57,601 nucleotides of DNA, from positions 1-57,601 of the forward strand of contig NZ_JNJC01000005.1 in the NCBI RefSeq assembly GCF_000701525.1. Reading direction: 5' to 3'. The position numbers and the translations under genes were made by a program. The notes below the pieces were generated by a model. The model saw nothing but the letters and a program-made list of their open reading frames with translations, was not told the DNA's origin and did not search any database. Shown here in pieces: positions 34,548 to 44,209 of the stretch; the stretch's first letter is position 1, and every line of letters begins with the position of its first letter. Origin of the DNA: Mesoplasma grammopterae ATCC 49580. GTDB taxonomy: Bacteria > Bacillota_I > Bacilli_A > Mycoplasmatales > Mycoplasmataceae.

Positions 34548-34553
34548 TATAAT
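34548..34553 (+). promoter_or_regulatory. crr -10 box
   Basis: TATAAT preceded by ATGA, 39 bases before the crr ATG. The rest of the intergenic region (34416-34591) is AT-rich with no other clear signal. Confidence 0.5.
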
Positions 34554-34591
34554 TTTATTGCATAATTAAGCTTAAAAAGAGGAGAAAAATC

Positions 34592-35065
34592 ATGGGATTA
34601 TTTAGTAAAAAAAATAAACTTGTTGAAATCTATGCACCAGTAGATGGTGAAGTTGTAGGATTAGATAAAGTTGAAGATGAAGTATTTAGTGGAAAAATGA
34701 TGGGTGATGGTTTAGCTATCGTTCCAGCAAATGGTGATTTTGTTTCACCAATGGCTGGTGAACTAGCAAGTGTTTTCCCAACAAAACATGCATACGGATT
34801 TAGAGAAAAATCAGGAGTTGAAGTTTTAGTTCATATCGGATTAGACACTGTTAACCTTGATGGTGAAGGATTCGAATCATTTGTTAAACAAGGAGACAAA
34901 GTAAGCCAAGGTGACCCAATGGTTAAAGTTGACTTAAAATTTGTTAAACCAAAAGTTCCTTCAATTACAACACCTATTATCGTAACTAACCCAAATGGTA
35001 AAGAAATTACTATTGTTAAAATGGGAAAAGTTAAAAAAGGTGAATTAATCGCAACTGTTGGTTAA
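34592..35065 (+). CDS. crr: PTS glucose-specific EIIA component
   Basis: A 157-residue soluble EIIA-Glc. The beginning IYAPVDGEVVGLDKVEDEVFSGKMMGDG matches the family (shown here as residues 13-40). The two active histidines are His66 in PTKHAYGF and the phosphorylated His81 in VHIGLDTVNLDG. It carries phosphate from HPr to the EIIB domain of the glucose permease, which is encoded alone at 55134-57230 and lacks an EIIA domain. AAAGAGGAG precedes the ATG. The gene is monocistronic and is followed by a clear promoter for infC. Confidence 0.94.
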   Translation: MGLFSKKNKLVEIYAPVDGEVVGLDKVEDEVFSGKMMGDGLAIVPANGDFVSPMAGELASVFPTKHAYGFREKSGVEVLVHIGLDTVNLDGEGFESFVKQGDKVSQGDPMVKVDLKFVKPKVPSITTPIIVTNPNGKEITIVKMGKVKKGELIATVG

Positions 35066-35070
35066 TATAT

Positions 35071-35099
35071 TTACAAATCATTAATTTATTTGTTATAAT
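35071..35099 (+). promoter_or_regulatory. infC operon promoter
   Basis: TTACAA (35071-35076), a 17-base spacer and TATAAT (35094-35099) with TGT just before it as an extended -10. Predicted start near 35106. Confidence 0.7.
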
Positions 35100-35105
35100 T
35101 TAAAT

Positions 35106-35220
35106 GTTAAAGAAAAAGAAGCACAAGCTCACCACCAACTAAAGTGAAGTGGTAGAATGAAATAATATAAAAATATTATAATGTGTGCTATCTAATTTTT
35201 TGACGGCACACATTTTATTT
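35106..35220 (+). promoter_or_regulatory. structured infC-rpmI-rplT leader (L20 autoregulation type)
   Basis: The leader has two mutually exclusive pairings. AGCACA (35120-35125) pairs with TGTGCT (35184-35189), enclosing an ACCAC/GTGGT hairpin (35131-35135 with 35149-35153). Alternatively GTGTGC (35183-35188) pairs with GCACAC (35206-35211), followed by ATTTTATTT, a terminator-like hairpin. Firmicute infC operons are known to be repressed by L20 binding to such a leader; the same is inferred here. Confidence 0.7.
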
Positions 35221-35237
35221 ATCCAAAGGAGTATTAG

Positions 35238-35780
35238 ATGGATCAAAGAAGAAACAATTCAAAACCTATTAAAAACCAAGACCCTATTAACGCTTTTATT
35301 AGAGCTAGAGAAGTTTTAATCATTGGAGACAATGGAGAAAAACTTGGACCTTTAAAAAGAAATGACGCTATTCAATTAGCTGAAGAAAAAGGTTTAGATT
35401 TAATGCAAGTAGGTCAACAACCTGATGGTTTAGCAATTTGTAAAATTTTAGATTATGGTAAATTTAGATACCAACAACAAAAGAAAAACAAAGAAGCTAA
35501 GAAAAATCAAGTTAAGGTTGAAAATAAAGAAATTAGATTAACTGTTAATATAGGTCAACATGACTTAGTTACAAAAGCTAAAAAAGCTAGAGAGTTTTTA
35601 GAAGCTGGAGATAGAGTTAAAATTTCTTTAAAATTTAAAGGTAGAGAAATCGCATACATGGATTTAGGAAAAGAAACACTGGACAGATTCTACAAGGAAA
35701 TTGAAGATATAGCTAAAATTGAAAAAGAAGCTAAATTAACTTCAAGATTCTTAGATATGTACGTTGTGCCAAAGAAATAA
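35238..35780 (+). CDS. infC: translation initiation factor IF-3
   Basis: A 180-residue protein of normal length. The N-terminal domain starts after a short basic stretch with INAFIRAREVLIIGDNGEKLG. The linker KNKEAKKNQ and the C-terminal domain (EIRLTVNIGQHDLVTKAKKAREFLEAGDR within residues about 97-125) follow. It binds the 30S subunit, checks initiator tRNA pairing and prevents early 50S joining. The start is ATG with AAAGGAG; the rare AUU/AUA start of many infC genes is not used. It is first in the operon with L35 and L20. Confidence 0.96.
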   Translation: MDQRRNNSKPIKNQDPINAFIRAREVLIIGDNGEKLGPLKRNDAIQLAEEKGLDLMQVGQQPDGLAICKILDYGKFRYQQQKKNKEAKKNQVKVENKEIRLTVNIGQHDLVTKAKKAREFLEAGDRVKISLKFKGREIAYMDLGKETLDRFYKEIEDIAKIEKEAKLTSRFLDMYVVPKK

Positions 35781-35811
35781 TTAGAAAAGTATTGAAAGGA
35801 AATTAAGTATT

Positions 35812-36006
35812 ATGCCAAAAATGAAATCAAAAAAATCATTAGCAAAAAGAGTTATTGCTAAGAAAAACGGTACTTTAAAAAGAGGTAAAGCTTACAGATC
35901 TCACCGTGCTACAGGTAAAACTACAAAACAAAAACGTCACTTAGAAAAAGCTACAATCGTTCATGTAACAGACATGAAACGTATTAAAGGTTTATTACAA
36001 AAATAA
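35812..36006 (+). CDS. rpmI: ribosomal protein L35
   Basis: A 64-residue, very basic large-subunit protein starting [13 protein letters not shown], with the family's [18 protein letters not shown] region. It has GAAAGGAAA before its ATG and lies between infC and rplT as in most bacteria. Confidence 0.97.
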   Translation: MPKMKSKKSLAKRVIAKKNGTLKRGKAYRSHRATGKTTKQKRHLEKATIVHVTDMKRIKGLLQK

Positions 36007-36029
36007 GAAAGGTAAAAGGAAAATAAGTT

Positions 36030-36392
36030 ATGGCAAGAGTTAAATTTGGAAAAGTAACTAGAGCAAGAAGAAAACGTTGAATTAAACGTGCAAAAGGTTA
36101 CTATGGAACTAAACATTCTTCATATAAAAAAGCACACGAACAAGTAGTTCGTTCAATGGCTTATGCTTTTATCGGGCGTAAACAAAAGAAACGTGATTTT
36201 AGAAAATTATGAATTGTTCGTATTAATGCAGCAGTTAGACCATATGGTTTATCATACTCAAAATTTATGAACGGATTAAAATTAGCTAACATTGATGTTA
36301 ACCGTAAAATGTTATCAGAATTAGCAATTTCAAACCCAGAACAATTTAAATTATTAGTTGATGCATCAAATAAAGCATTAGCTTCAAAATAA
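36030..36392 (+). CDS. rplT: ribosomal protein L20
   Basis: A 120-residue basic 50S assembly protein starting [19 protein letters not shown] (Trp is TGA), with [13 protein letters not shown] and [27 protein letters not shown]-type sequence through residues about 50-85. In firmicutes L20 also represses its own operon by binding the infC leader, and the leader here keeps alternative structures. AAAAGGAAA precedes the ATG. Seven bases separate it from the next small gene. Confidence 0.97.
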
Positions 36393-36399
36393 TAAATTT

Positions 36400-36732
36400 A
36401 TGGCTAAAATAGATCAAAAATCAAATAAAGTAATCTTTACTAATGCTGAGTATACTAAAGCTTGAGAAAACTGCCCAATTATACAAAATAGGGATAGAAA
36501 AGACTTTAGACTTTGCTATATTTGTAAATATCCAATGGAATTTAAAATAAATGAAAATATGAGTAATGATGAAACTGCTTGAGTAATTGATTTAATAAAT
36601 ATTAAAAAACCAGTTCTTGAAATTGACAACTATATTGGCGTTCATGCTAATTGTGTTCAAAATAGAACTAAAAAGAATGCAACTAAACTAATCAAAAGAA
36701 TTAAAATGGTTGGTTGAATGGCACCTGAATAA
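36400..36732 (+). CDS. uncharacterised small protein (110 aa) with Cys motif, after rplT
   Basis: A 110-residue basic protein beginning MAKIDQKSNKVIFTNAEYTK. It has RLCYICKYPMEF (CxxC at residues 39-42) and a later VHANCVQNRTKK with a His-x-x-Cys pair (82, 85), together suggesting a treble-clef or HNH-like zinc site. The C-terminal helix is Lys-rich and could contact RNA. I recognise no family. It begins seven bases after rplT with no terminator between, so it belongs to the infC operon; a link to the ribosome is an inference from position and charge. Trp residues are TGA. Confidence 0.75.
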
Positions 36733-36738
36733 TATAAT

Positions 36739-36763
36739 GAGATGCTTAGGCATCTTTTTTTAT
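36739..36763 (+). terminator. infC operon terminator
   Basis: AGATGC / GCATCT hairpin with a TTAG loop, then a T run. Confidence 0.9.
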
Positions 36764-36789
36764 ATAAAAAAATAAACCGTGAGTAAAGT

Positions 36790-37800
36790 TTATTTTCTAT
36801 ATCAGTTAACACCTAATTTATTTTGTACTTTATTTACTTTTTTAATAGCAACTTTTTTAGCTTTTAATGAACCTAGTTCAAGCACTTCTTTTATATAATC
36901 ACCTTTTATTATTTCATTGTATTTTTCATGAATTGGAGTTATTACTTCTAACAATGCTTCTGTAACATCGTCTTTTAAGTCTTTATAATTTTTACCATCT
37001 CATTTTTTTTGGCATTCTTCTATTGAAACGTTTTTAATTATTGAATAAATATTCATTAAATTTGAAACACCTGGTTTATTAATTGGGTCATATTTGATTA
37101 AGTTTTCACTATCAGTAACTGCTGATTTAATTTTATTAGCAATTTCAGCTGGTGAATCAAGCATTTTAATAACAGCTTTAGGGTTTTCACTAGACTTACT
37201 CATTTTTTTGGTTGGATCTTGTAAGTCCATAATTTTAATATTGCCTTTTGTTAAAATAGGTTCTGGTACAACGTGCATTTCACCGTATTTATTGTTCATT
37301 CTTGTTGCTATATCTCTAGCTAACTCTAAGTGTTGTTTTTGGTCAACACCAACAGGAACAAATTTTGGATCATAAAGTAATATATCAGCAGCCATTAAAC
37401 AAGGATAAGTAAATAAACCTGCTGGAATAGAAACATTATCACCATTACTTTCTTTAGCTGATTTATCTTTGAATTGTGTCATTCTTGATAATTCACCCAT
37501 TGTTGATTGAGTTGTAAGAATTCAACCTAATTGGGAATGTTCAACAACATCAGATTGTAAGAAAAGAGTCATCTTTTCAGGATCTAATCCACAAGCAATG
37601 TACAATGCTGTCATTTCCTTTGTTTTAATTTTCAACTGAGTTGGATCTTTTGGTATTGTTATTGCATGTAAATTTGCAACAAAAACAAATAAATCATATT
37701 CATTTTGATACTCAATTAAATTTTTAACAACACCTAAATAGTTTCCTAAACTCATTGAATCACTTGGTGTTATTCCAGTAATCATTCTTTCTTTTTGCAT
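36790..37800 (-). CDS. trpS: tryptophanyl-tRNA synthetase
   Basis: A 336-residue class I synthetase on the minus strand. The N terminus MITGITPSDSMSLGNYLG holds the HIGH-equivalent (GNYLG). NLHAITIPKDP follows, and the second signature is PTKKMSKSSE with KMSKS. DILLYDPKFVPVGVDQKQHLELARDIA spans the tryptophan/ATP pocket (around residues 130-156). It must charge the UGA-reading tRNA-Trp on which almost every gene here depends. GCGAGGAAA precedes ATG 37800; an upstream ATG at 37842 lacks a ribosome site and adds non-family residues. It is divergent from nadK. Confidence 0.95.
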
Positions 37801-37860
37801 TCTTATTTTCCTCGCTTTTACATATAATATTATATCAAACATATATAACCTAATAATTGA

Positions 37861-37866
37861 TATAAT
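37861..37866 (+). promoter_or_regulatory. nadK -10 box (extended)
   Basis: TATAAT preceded by TGA at 37858-37860. The divergent region also has TATAAT-like sequence on the minus strand near 37828-37833 for trpS. Confidence 0.55.
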
Positions 37867-37892
37867 TATTTTACATTAACTTGAGGTGCAAA

Positions 37893-38672
37893 ATGAAATA
37901 TAGTATTGTAAAAAATGATTATAATGAATCAAAAAAAATGTCTGATGAGCTTTCTGATTTATTAGTAAGTAAAAAATGAATTGAAGATAACAAAAATCCT
38001 AACTGCATTTTTGTTATCGGTGGCGATGGAACGTTTTTAAAAGCAGCAGAAATATTCAACAATATTTTGGATGATGTTATTTTCGTTCCAATTAAATCTG
38101 GTGGAATTGGTTTTTATACAAATCACAATAGAATTTCTGACATTCAAGAAATATTAAATAATATTGAAAAACAAAAACCAATTGAAATTTCAGTTTTAGA
38201 AGCAAATGACTATAAAGTTATAAATGAAATTAAAATAATAAATAATCTTAGACCATTAGAAGCTGACGTAATGATTGATGGAGAATTATTAGAAACATTT
38301 AAAGGAACAGGATTAGTATTTTCTACTTCAGGAGGGAGCACAGGTTTTGCAAAATCTCATAATGGAGCTGTAATATTTGATGAAAATAATATATTTCAAA
38401 TGTTAGAAATTGCACCAGTATCAAACAATAACTTTAGATCATTAAACGCACCAGTTATATTTTCAAGAAAACATAAAGTAGAAGTAATTATTAAAAAGCC
38501 AAACGATGTTGAAATAATTGTAGATAGTAAGAAATGTAATCTACCAGAAAACAATTTAATCAAAATTCAAATGGGTGAAAAAAATATCAAATTAATCTCA
38601 AAAAATAGTGAAAAATTAACTAAGACTAAAATATTGAATTCTATTTTTACTACAAACAAGTCTTATAACTAG
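37893..38672 (+). CDS. nadK: NAD kinase
   Basis: A 259-residue cytoplasmic kinase that makes NADP from NAD. FVIGGDGTFLKAA near residues 40-52 is the diagnostic GGDG motif. NNLRPLEADVMIDG and the glycine-rich STSGGSTGFAKSHNGAVI (about residues 147-164) form the second half of the active site. It is on the short side (260-300 is usual). TTGAGGTG precedes the ATG. It supplies NADP for enzymes such as GuaC, GpsA and perhaps the two SDRs. In-frame Trp TGA lies near the N terminus. Confidence 0.93.
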
Positions 38673-38729
38673 CTCTTTAATGTTTTTACAATGTTATTAC
38701 TATATAATATTAAATTAACAAGGAGTTAA

Positions 38730-39299
38730 ATGAACGTAATATCAGGCAAGTATAAAGGGTTAAAATTAAATACATTAGAAGGTATGAATACAAGACCTAC
38801 TCTAACTAGAATTAAAGAAGATGCATTCAACATTATTGATAACTATTTTATCTTTGAAGGTAAAAAAAGTTTAGATATTTTTGGTGGAAGTGGTGCTTTA
38901 ACTATAGAGGGTTTGAGTAGAGGCATACCTTTTGGAATTGTTAATGATTATTCAAGAGATGCAATAAAAGTTATTAAATCTAATTTAGATAAAACTAAAT
39001 CAACTAACTGAGAAATACATAATAAAGATTATTTAGAACTTCTTGATTTTTTATCTTTTAAACACGAAAAATTTGACTTGGTATATATGGATCCTCCATT
39101 TGCCAAAATTGAATCATATGAACAAGTGTTTACAAAATTACTTGAATTAAATTTATTGAATAACTGAGCAGTTATTATGATAGAGTCAGAAATGCCTTTA
39201 AATGAAGAAGTTATTTCACAATTTAAATTATTAAAATACAAAGATTACAATAAAAAACATCTATACATTATAAGATTGGAGAACAAAGATGAAGAATAA
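38730..39299 (+). CDS. rsmD: 16S rRNA guanine-N2 methyltransferase RsmD
   Basis: A 189-residue methyltransferase. It begins MNVISGKYKGLKL, has TRPTLTRIKEDAFNII (the family TRPT-xxRVREA motif), the SAM-binding LDIFGGSGALTIEGLSRG and the catalytic YMDPPFAK. It methylates the N2 of G966 in 16S rRNA. AAGGAG precedes the ATG. The last 11 bases overlap the start of gmk, so the two are coupled. Confidence 0.92.
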
Positions 39300-40182
39300 A
39301 GGAAAAGTAATTATTATATCAGGACCAAGTGGTGTAGGAAAAGGGAGCGTTAATGGTGAACTACTTACTAACAAAGACTTAAAATTAGAATATTCAGTTT
39401 CTATGACAACAAGAGCACCTCGTGAAGGTGAAGTTAATGGTGTTAATTACTTTTTTGTTTCAAAAGAAGAATTTGCTAATGCAATAGTAAACAATGAATT
39501 AATTGAATATGCAAATTTTGTAGGTAACTCATATGGAACACCTAGAAAATATGTAGAAGAAAAGCTTAACCAAGGTAAAAACGTTATTTTAGAAATTGAA
39601 GTGGATGGTGCTACTCAAGTTTTAAGAAATGAAGAAAATGTTTTATCTATATTTTTAATGCCACCAACATTAAATGAATTAGAGTCAAGAATTAAAGGAA
39701 GAGCAACAGAGTCTGATGACAAAATTAAAGCTCGTTTAGATAAAGCTTTATTAGAAATACCTTTAAAACATAATTATGATTATGTTGTTGAAAATGATTC
39801 TGTTGAAAATGCAGTTTCTAAAATTACTGATATTTTAATTAGAGAAAAATGTACTGCATCTAATGATGAATCTAAATTTAAAGAACTAGTTAAAATTGTT
39901 GAAAACATTGTTGATCAAAAATATACTTATTTTATAAATAATTGAGAAGCAAATGTTAAATTGTTAGCACATAACAAAGAAGCTAAAAAAGAAGCAAACG
40001 ATTTTGATGCTAGAGGAGAATTGATTAAAATTTTATCTTCTGAAGTTTATAGAAAAACTCTAGCACATGGAGATTTTTCAAAAATTAATGATATAGAGTA
40101 TGTAGATTTTAAAATTCAAAAATTAATGTTCAAAATTAACTTTTTCAGTATAAAACAAAGAAGTGATTTTAGTGGAGACTAA
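39289..40182 (+). CDS. gmk: guanylate kinase with C-terminal extension
   Basis: A 297-residue protein. Residues 1-190 are a complete guanylate kinase: P-loop SGPSGVGKGSV (about 11-21), GMP-binding YSVSMTTRAPREGEVNGVNYFF (around 36-57) and the lid with IKGRATESDDKIKARLDKA. It phosphorylates GMP to GDP. Usual length is 190-210, so about 95 extra residues follow (from about 205 on), rich in Lys/Asp/Phe and with no recognised domain. The extension is in frame across one TGA Trp (39943-39945). GGAGAACAAAG inside rsmD provides the ribosome site. Confidence 0.93.
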
Positions 40183-41440
40183 TAATTCAAGAAAAATTGC
40201 ATTTGAAATTTTGAAAAAGGTATTCAAAAATAAATCTTTTTCAAACATTCTTTTGAATGATGTTTCAAAAATGCCAATTTCTGACAAGTTTAAGAACTTA
40301 ATTTTTGCCATAGTTCATGGAACTATAACAAATCAAATTTTACTTGATCATGTTTCAAGAAAATTGATTGATGTTAAAAAAACTAATATTGATATTCAAA
40401 TACTTTTATGAATGAGTATTTATCAATTACGTTTTTTAAAAACTATCCCTCAATACGCAGTTGTTAATGAATCAGTTGTGATTGCAAAATCTGTTAATCA
40501 TAAATTTTCTGGTTTATTGAATGCTTGTTTGAAAAAAGTTATTAAAAATGAAGAAGAACTTTTTGATTTTTCTTTTAAAAGTGAAAATCAAAAAATATGT
40601 ATTGAAAATTCTTTTCCAAAAAATTTATTTAATTTAATAGAAAATGGATATGGAAAAGATATTGCTGAAAAAGTAGCTATTGATTCAAATCAAAAACCTG
40701 TTATAAGTTTTAGAGTAAACACTTTAAAAATTTCAGAAAATGATTTTTTTGAAAAATATAAAGATGAATATAAATTAGAAAAAACAGAAATAAAAAATTG
40801 CTTGATTTCAAAAAAAGCAATTGTAAAAAGTGATGTTTATACAAGTGGTCAAATAACTATTCAAGACCCAGCATCAATTTTAGTAGCAAATGTTTTAAAT
40901 CCAGCTAAAGGTTCAAAAGTTTTAGACATGTGTAGCGCACCGGGTGGTAAACTTACTCATTTAAGTATGATAATGGAAAACACCGGACAAGTAACAGGAT
41001 TTGAAATAAGTGAAAACAAGATAAAATTAATTGAAGAAAATGTTAAAAGATTAGATTGTAAAAATATTTCATTAAAGTGTGGAGATGCAACTTTAATTAA
41101 CGAAAAAGAAAATTTTGATTTCATTTTATTAGATGCACCTTGTTCAGGCTTTGGTGTGTTAAAAAGAAAACCTGAAATTAAAATTAATAATATTGAAATA
41201 AAAAGTATAAATAACATTGTAAATATTCAAGAAAAGTTATTAGATACAGCCTATTATAATTTAAAACAACAAGGTGTTATGGTTTATTCTACTTGTACTA
41301 TAAATCCTGCTGAAAATCAAAATCAAATTAAAAAGTTTATTGAAAAATATAAAGATATAAAAATTATCAGCGAAAACCAATTGTTTGGTTATGAAATGAA
41401 TACTGATGGTTTTTACATCTGTAAAATGATTAAAGAATAG
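40172..41440 (+). CDS. rsmB: 16S rRNA cytosine-C5 methyltransferase RsmB
   Basis: A 422-residue protein. The N-terminal NusB-like RNA-binding domain (about 1-130; SRKIAFEILKKVF, ILLWMSIYQLRFL) is joined to a SAM methyltransferase. In it, VLDMCSAPGGKLTHL binds SAM, DAPCSGFGVLKRKPEI holds the general Cys, and YSTCTINPAENQNQI holds the nucleophile Cys. It modifies C967 of 16S rRNA. I chose GTG 40172, eight bases after AAAGAAG; GTG 40163 is an alternative. It overlaps the end of gmk by 11 bases. Trp at 40409 is TGA. Confidence 0.92.
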
Positions 41441-41520
41441 AAGGTTTAGCCTTTTATTTTTTGTTGTTTAAGATTAAAATAAGTATTTGTTATAAAATAT
41501 ATATAAAAGGAGGAAGTAAC

Positions 41521-42222
41521 ATGGACAAACAATTATCAAGAAGCGAACTTCATAAAGATCAAGTCAAAGAAATAAATAATAAGTTTGCTGAAAATAGGGA
41601 TTTTCTAACAATAAATTCTTTTGTTACTTCTTCATTAGAAACTTTAAAAAAAATGGATCCAGAATTTTTTACAAGAGTTGAAAAAGTTTTGAATCAAGAA
41701 AATGATAATGTCAAATTTCACTTGGAACACGATCCAGAAATTAAGCACTTTAATTATGAAATAATTAGTCAACTAAATGATACTCTTGAAGAATTGAAAA
41801 AAATTCAAAATTATGAATCAAGTAGTAATAGCAATGAAAAAAGTGAAATATTATTTGAGGAAAAAGAATTCTATAAAAAGGAATTAGAAGATTTATTACA
41901 TTCTTTAAATGAAAAGAATAGAAAATATTTAGATAGAATGAATAATAGTGAAGCTTACAAAACAAATTACGCTGGTGAAAAAAATGAAACACTAGCAAAA
42001 AGTTTTTTAAGTTACAATGAAAAAATTGCAATTAATAAAGAAATTAAGAGATTACCATTTGATCAGTTAACACTTGAAATAAAAGCAAAACAAAGAGAAA
42101 AAATGCATAACTTAAGTCAAAGTAAAAAAAGATTTAAAATTAATACAAAAATATTTACAATTTTCTTTGCTAGTTTTGTAGTGATTGGATTAATTGGAAT
42201 AGTTATTATTTTTATAATTTAG
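41521..42222 (+). CDS. tail-anchored coiled-coil protein, function unknown
   Basis: A 233-residue protein beginning MDKQLSRSELHKDQVKEIN. Residues about 20-200 are highly charged and helical, with coiled-coil-like segments (QLNDTLEELKKIQN, FYKKELEDLLHSLNEKNRKY). A single hydrophobic span at residues about 209-233 closes the protein (IFTIFFASFVVIGLIGIVIIFII), so it is likely a C-terminal membrane anchor with the bulk in the cytoplasm. It has no Trp, and I recognise no family. AAAGGAGGAAG is a strong ribosome site. It lies 12 bases before cmk, so it may be co-transcribed with the rsmB-cmk-der group. Confidence 0.78.
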   Translation: MDKQLSRSELHKDQVKEINNKFAENRDFLTINSFVTSSLETLKKMDPEFFTRVEKVLNQENDNVKFHLEHDPEIKHFNYEIISQLNDTLEELKKIQNYESSSNSNEKSEILFEEKEFYKKELEDLLHSLNEKNRKYLDRMNNSEAYKTNYAGEKNETLAKSFLSYNEKIAINKEIKRLPFDQLTLEIKAKQREKMHNLSQSKKRFKINTKIFTIFFASFVVIGLIGIVIIFII

Positions 42223-42234
42223 AAGGGGGTTAAT

Positions 42235-42894
42235 ATGAAAAGAAAAATTGTTATAGCCGTTGATGGAACAGCTGGTAGTGGAAAAACAGCTACATTTAAT
42301 ACAGTTGCTAAAAAAATAGGTTATGAATTTATAGATACAGGCTTAATGTATAGAGCGTTTACTTTATTATGCATAGAATCAAAAATTGATTTTAATAATA
42401 AAGAAGAGATTATTAAGTCATTAAAAAAATTTGATTTTTCAGTTAAAAATAACAAACCCCATTTAAATGGAAAAGAAGTTGAAAAAAGAATTCAAGAAAA
42501 TGACATTGTTAAGTTTATTAACTATGTAACTCCAATCCCTGAAGTTAGAAAATTCATGGTAGAGGCTCAAAGAGCAATGGTAAAAGGTGGAGGTTATATT
42601 GAAATTGGAAGAGATATAACAACTGTTGTTTTACCTAATGCTGACTTAAAAATATTTTTAGATTCAAGTGTAGAAGCAAGAGCTGAAAGAAGATTTAAGC
42701 AAAATGAAAGATTAGGAATTAAAAATAATAATCTTGATGAAATAAAAAATTCTATAATTAACAGAGATGAACAGGACTTTAAAAATGGATTAAGAAAAGC
42801 AGATGATGCTTGATTAATTGATAATTCAAATATTCCAATCCAAGATGTTGTTAATATGGTTATTGATAAAATAAAAGAATTGGAAGGTAATTAA
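42235..42894 (+). CDS. cmk: cytidylate kinase
   Basis: A 219-residue nucleotide kinase that phosphorylates CMP/dCMP. The P-loop is [16 protein letters not shown] (about residues 6-20), followed by [13 protein letters not shown], and the CMP-specific segment [24 protein letters not shown] (about residues 120-143). RAERRF is the lid. AGAAGGGGG precedes the ATG. It is separated from der by two bases. A Trp near the C terminus is TGA. Confidence 0.94.
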
Positions 42895-42896
42895 TT

Positions 42897-44204
42897 ATGA
42901 AAAAAGGTATAGTCGCTATAGTAGGTAGGCCTAATGTTGGTAAATCATCTTTATTTAATAGAATAATTAGAGAAAAAAAATCTATTGTTGAAGATACACC
43001 TGGTGTAACAAGAGATAGAATTTATGGAACAGCAGAATGATTAACAAGAGAATTCATAGTCATTGATACTGGTGGTATAACTCTTGAAGATCAACCGTTT
43101 GCAAAAGAAATTAAAGTGCAGGCAGAAATAGCAATGGAAGAAGCTGATGTTATTGTATTTTTATTAAATCACCAAGAAGGCTTATCTGATGAAGACAAAA
43201 TGATAGCTAAAATTCTTTATAAGACAAAAAAACCAATTGTATTAGCAGTAAATAAATATGATAAAAAAACTTCTGACTTTGATCAATATGAATATATGAG
43301 CTTAGGATTTGGAGAACCTATTTTAATTAGTGCAACTCATGGTATTGGAACTGGGGATTTATTAGATGACATAATTCATCAAATGCCTTCTCATGAAGAA
43401 ATCAATAAAGACAATAGAACTAGAGTATCAATTATTGGTAGGCCTAATGTTGGTAAATCGTCTCTTGTTAATTCACTAATTGGTGAGGAAAGAATGATTG
43501 TAAGTGATATCCCTGGGACAACACTTGATGCTGTAGATTCAGTTGTTAAAGTTAACAACATTGAATATACATTAATAGATACAGCAGGAATACGGAAGAA
43601 ATCAAAGATTTTTCAAAATGTTGAAAAATATAGTTATTTAAGATCTTTAACAACAATTAATGGTAGTGATGTAGTTTTACTTATGTTAGACGCATCAGTG
43701 CCAATAAGTGATTTAGATACAAATATTGGTGGTTTAGCTTTTGAAGAAAGAAAACCAATCATAATAATTGCTAATAAATGAGATTTAGTAGAAAACAAAG
43801 AAAAAGAAATATTAAAAAAAGAAGATGAAATAAGAGCTTACTTTAAATATTTAGCTTATGCTAAAATTCTGTTTGTTTCTGCACATGATAAAACAAGGAT
43901 TACTAAAATATTTACAGCAGTTGAAGATATTAGAACTGCACTTGATAAAAAAATTAAAACTTCTGTTTTCAATGAAGTTTTAAATAAAGCGCAATTAATA
44001 AATCCAGCTCCAAATTTCAATGGTGGAAGACTTAAAATTTATTACGGAGCACAGGTTGAAGCTTATCTTCCAACATTTGTTCTTTTTGTGAACAATCCAG
44101 ATTATGTTCACTTTTCATATAAAAGGTTTTTAGAGAATCAAATAAGACTTCAATTTGGTTTTGAAGGTGTACCAATGTCAATTATTTTCAGGGAAAGGAA
44201 ATAA
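42897..44204 (+). CDS. der: ribosome-assembly GTPase Der (EngA)
   Basis: A 435-residue protein with two tandem GTPase domains. The first has [11 protein letters not shown] (about residues 9-19), [14 protein letters not shown] and NKYD. The second has [12 protein letters not shown] (about 181-192), [19 protein letters not shown] and NKWD (W by TGA). A C-terminal KH-like domain follows (from about 360; [18 protein letters not shown]). It is needed for 50S assembly. The start lies two bases after cmk, with GGAAGGTAA as ribosome site. Confidence 0.96.
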
Positions 44205-44209
44205 GCACT

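Noticed and set aside
37801-37842. Longer N terminus of trpS from ATG 37842
   Set aside because: It adds 14 residues not found in the family and has no ribosome site; ATG 37800 follows GCGAGG.
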